From contig QIKG01000114.1 in the NCBI GenBank assembly GCA_003232965.1, positions 1 through 5,457 on the forward strand: a stretch of 5,457 bases of DNA, written 5' to 3'. The stretch is from Oceanospirillales bacterium (lineage in GTDB: Bacteria; Pseudomonadota; Gammaproteobacteria; Xanthomonadales; SZUA-36). This document shows, one piece after another, positions 4,966 to 5,457 of this stretch. The notes under the pieces are model-generated. The model was not told the DNA's origin. It searched no databases and saw only the letters and a list, made by a program, of their open reading frames with translations. The translations under genes and the position numbers were made by a program. Each line of letters starts with the position of its first letter. Within the stretch, counting starts at the first letter, position 1.

Positions 4966-5457
4966 GAAAAAAGGCCTTGCAGTAATCCTGGCAGGGCGCC
5001 GGCGTGGTCAATAAGCTCGTCCACCAGGAGTTGCATCAGTGACGCGATCATGATCATTAATAACATCACCACGGCCACAGATTTAAGCGACATGGAGAGA
5101 AAAAACACGTTAAGCTGCTGGGCATAACGATTCACCAGGCCAAGCATGCTGTCAATGATGAACAGCACGACCAGTATGGGCGCAGCAATCAATAAGGTCA
5201 GCATGATGAAAAATGAAAATTCGGCTTCAAAGATTCTCAAACCGGTGCTTGCAAAATTGGGAATGACTTGCCCGACCGGCCACACGGCAAAACTTTCGAT
5301 CAACGCTCCGACCAATAACATCAAGCCGCCTGCGGCCATGAAGGCAAAGTTGGCCAAACGACCCAGAAACTCACCGGTTAATGAGGTTTGTTGTCCGGTT
5401 AAGGGATCCGTCACTTGAGCTATGGTGGCACCCGTCTGCATGTCTATCACTTGGCCT
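4962..5457 (-). CDS. sctT: Type III secretion export apparatus protein SctT (C-terminal 164 residues; 5' end outside window)
   Basis: SctT (YscT/SpaR/EscT, homologous to flagellar FliR) is an inner-membrane protein that, with SctR and SctS, forms the export gate through which substrates pass. The visible part starts GQVIDMQTG and contains DPLTGQQTSLTGEFL, matching the typical SctT loop. Hydrophobic segments include FAFMAAGGLMLLVGALIE, then the stretch starting FSFFIMLTLLIAAPILVV, and near the end SVAVVMLLMIMIASLMQLL. The signature LGLVNRYAQQLNVFFLSMSL followed by KS is characteristic and favours SctT over FliR. SctT proteins are usually about 260 residues, so roughly 100 N-terminal residues are missing. 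The frame is open to the window edge, so the in-frame GTG at 5450 is not the real start. The gene overlaps the GNAT gene by four bases. sctU, the usual downstream neighbour, is absent here. Confidence 0.93.
   Translation of the reverse strand, partial: GQVIDMQTGATIAQVTDPLTGQQTSLTGEFLGRLANFAFMAAGGLMLLVGALIESFAVWPVGQVIPNFASTGLRIFEAEFSFFIMLTLLIAAPILVVLFIIDSMLGLVNRYAQQLNVFFLSMSLKSVAVVMLLMIMIASLMQLLVDELIDHAGALPGLLQGLFS

Noticed and set aside
5146..5418. Plus-strand 90-codon frame
   Set aside because: Antisense shadow of sctT.
5448..5450. GTG at 5450 as the start of sctT
   Set aside because: The frame is open further to the window edge and conserved SctT sequence (GQVID...) precedes it; the real start lies outside the window.

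Overview
The window looks like part of a type III secretion (T3SS) locus from a gammaproteobacterium-like Gram-negative bacterium. The basis is a clear export-apparatus gene (sctT), a lipobox lipoprotein and ordinary Shine-Dalgarno sites. Base composition is moderate to slightly AT-rich by eye. The lineage cannot be fixed from this sequence alone. Every supported gene is on the minus strand, so the window reads biologically from right to left.

Reading that way, the window opens inside sctT (5457-4962, 5' part missing). Its TGA overlaps by four bases a TTG-started GNAT acetyltransferase gene (4965-4255). The expected partner sctU does not follow sctT here. Next comes a promoter region with a GGGTTAACCC palindrome that begins inside the GNAT stop codon. 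It precedes a gene for a cysteine-free, acidic, Gly/Ser/Ala-rich 206-residue protein (4150-3530) with harpin- or translocator-like composition. A perfect 13-bp terminator hairpin (about 3465-3498) closes that unit. A monocistronic-looking lipoprotein with five PD40/TolB-like propeller strands follows (3371-2172).

A 411-base gene-free stretch (2171-1761) holds a cluster of short repeats built on GGGTGTCC and TGTCCCCGAATTT, resembling debris of REP/RAYT-type elements. It also holds a second, larger copy of the GGGTTAACCC palindrome. Downstream of that palindrome a large gene runs from 1760 off the left edge (at least 586 residues). It encodes an EExGH/GDEG putative zincin-like domain, an Asn-rich linker, a glycine-rich hydrophobic segment and a LysM domain.

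The main new signal is regulatory. The 17-bp sequence CTAGTTAGGGTTAACCC (minus strand) is identical upstream of the two secreted-looking genes, 85 and 95 bases before their start codons. In both cases a second inverted repeat starts exactly 16 bases further on. This suggests one regulator controls both genes, and that the large LysM/EExGH protein belongs to the T3SS regulon as a candidate effector or accessory exoprotein. That link is inference. The motif identity and spacing are read directly from the sequence.
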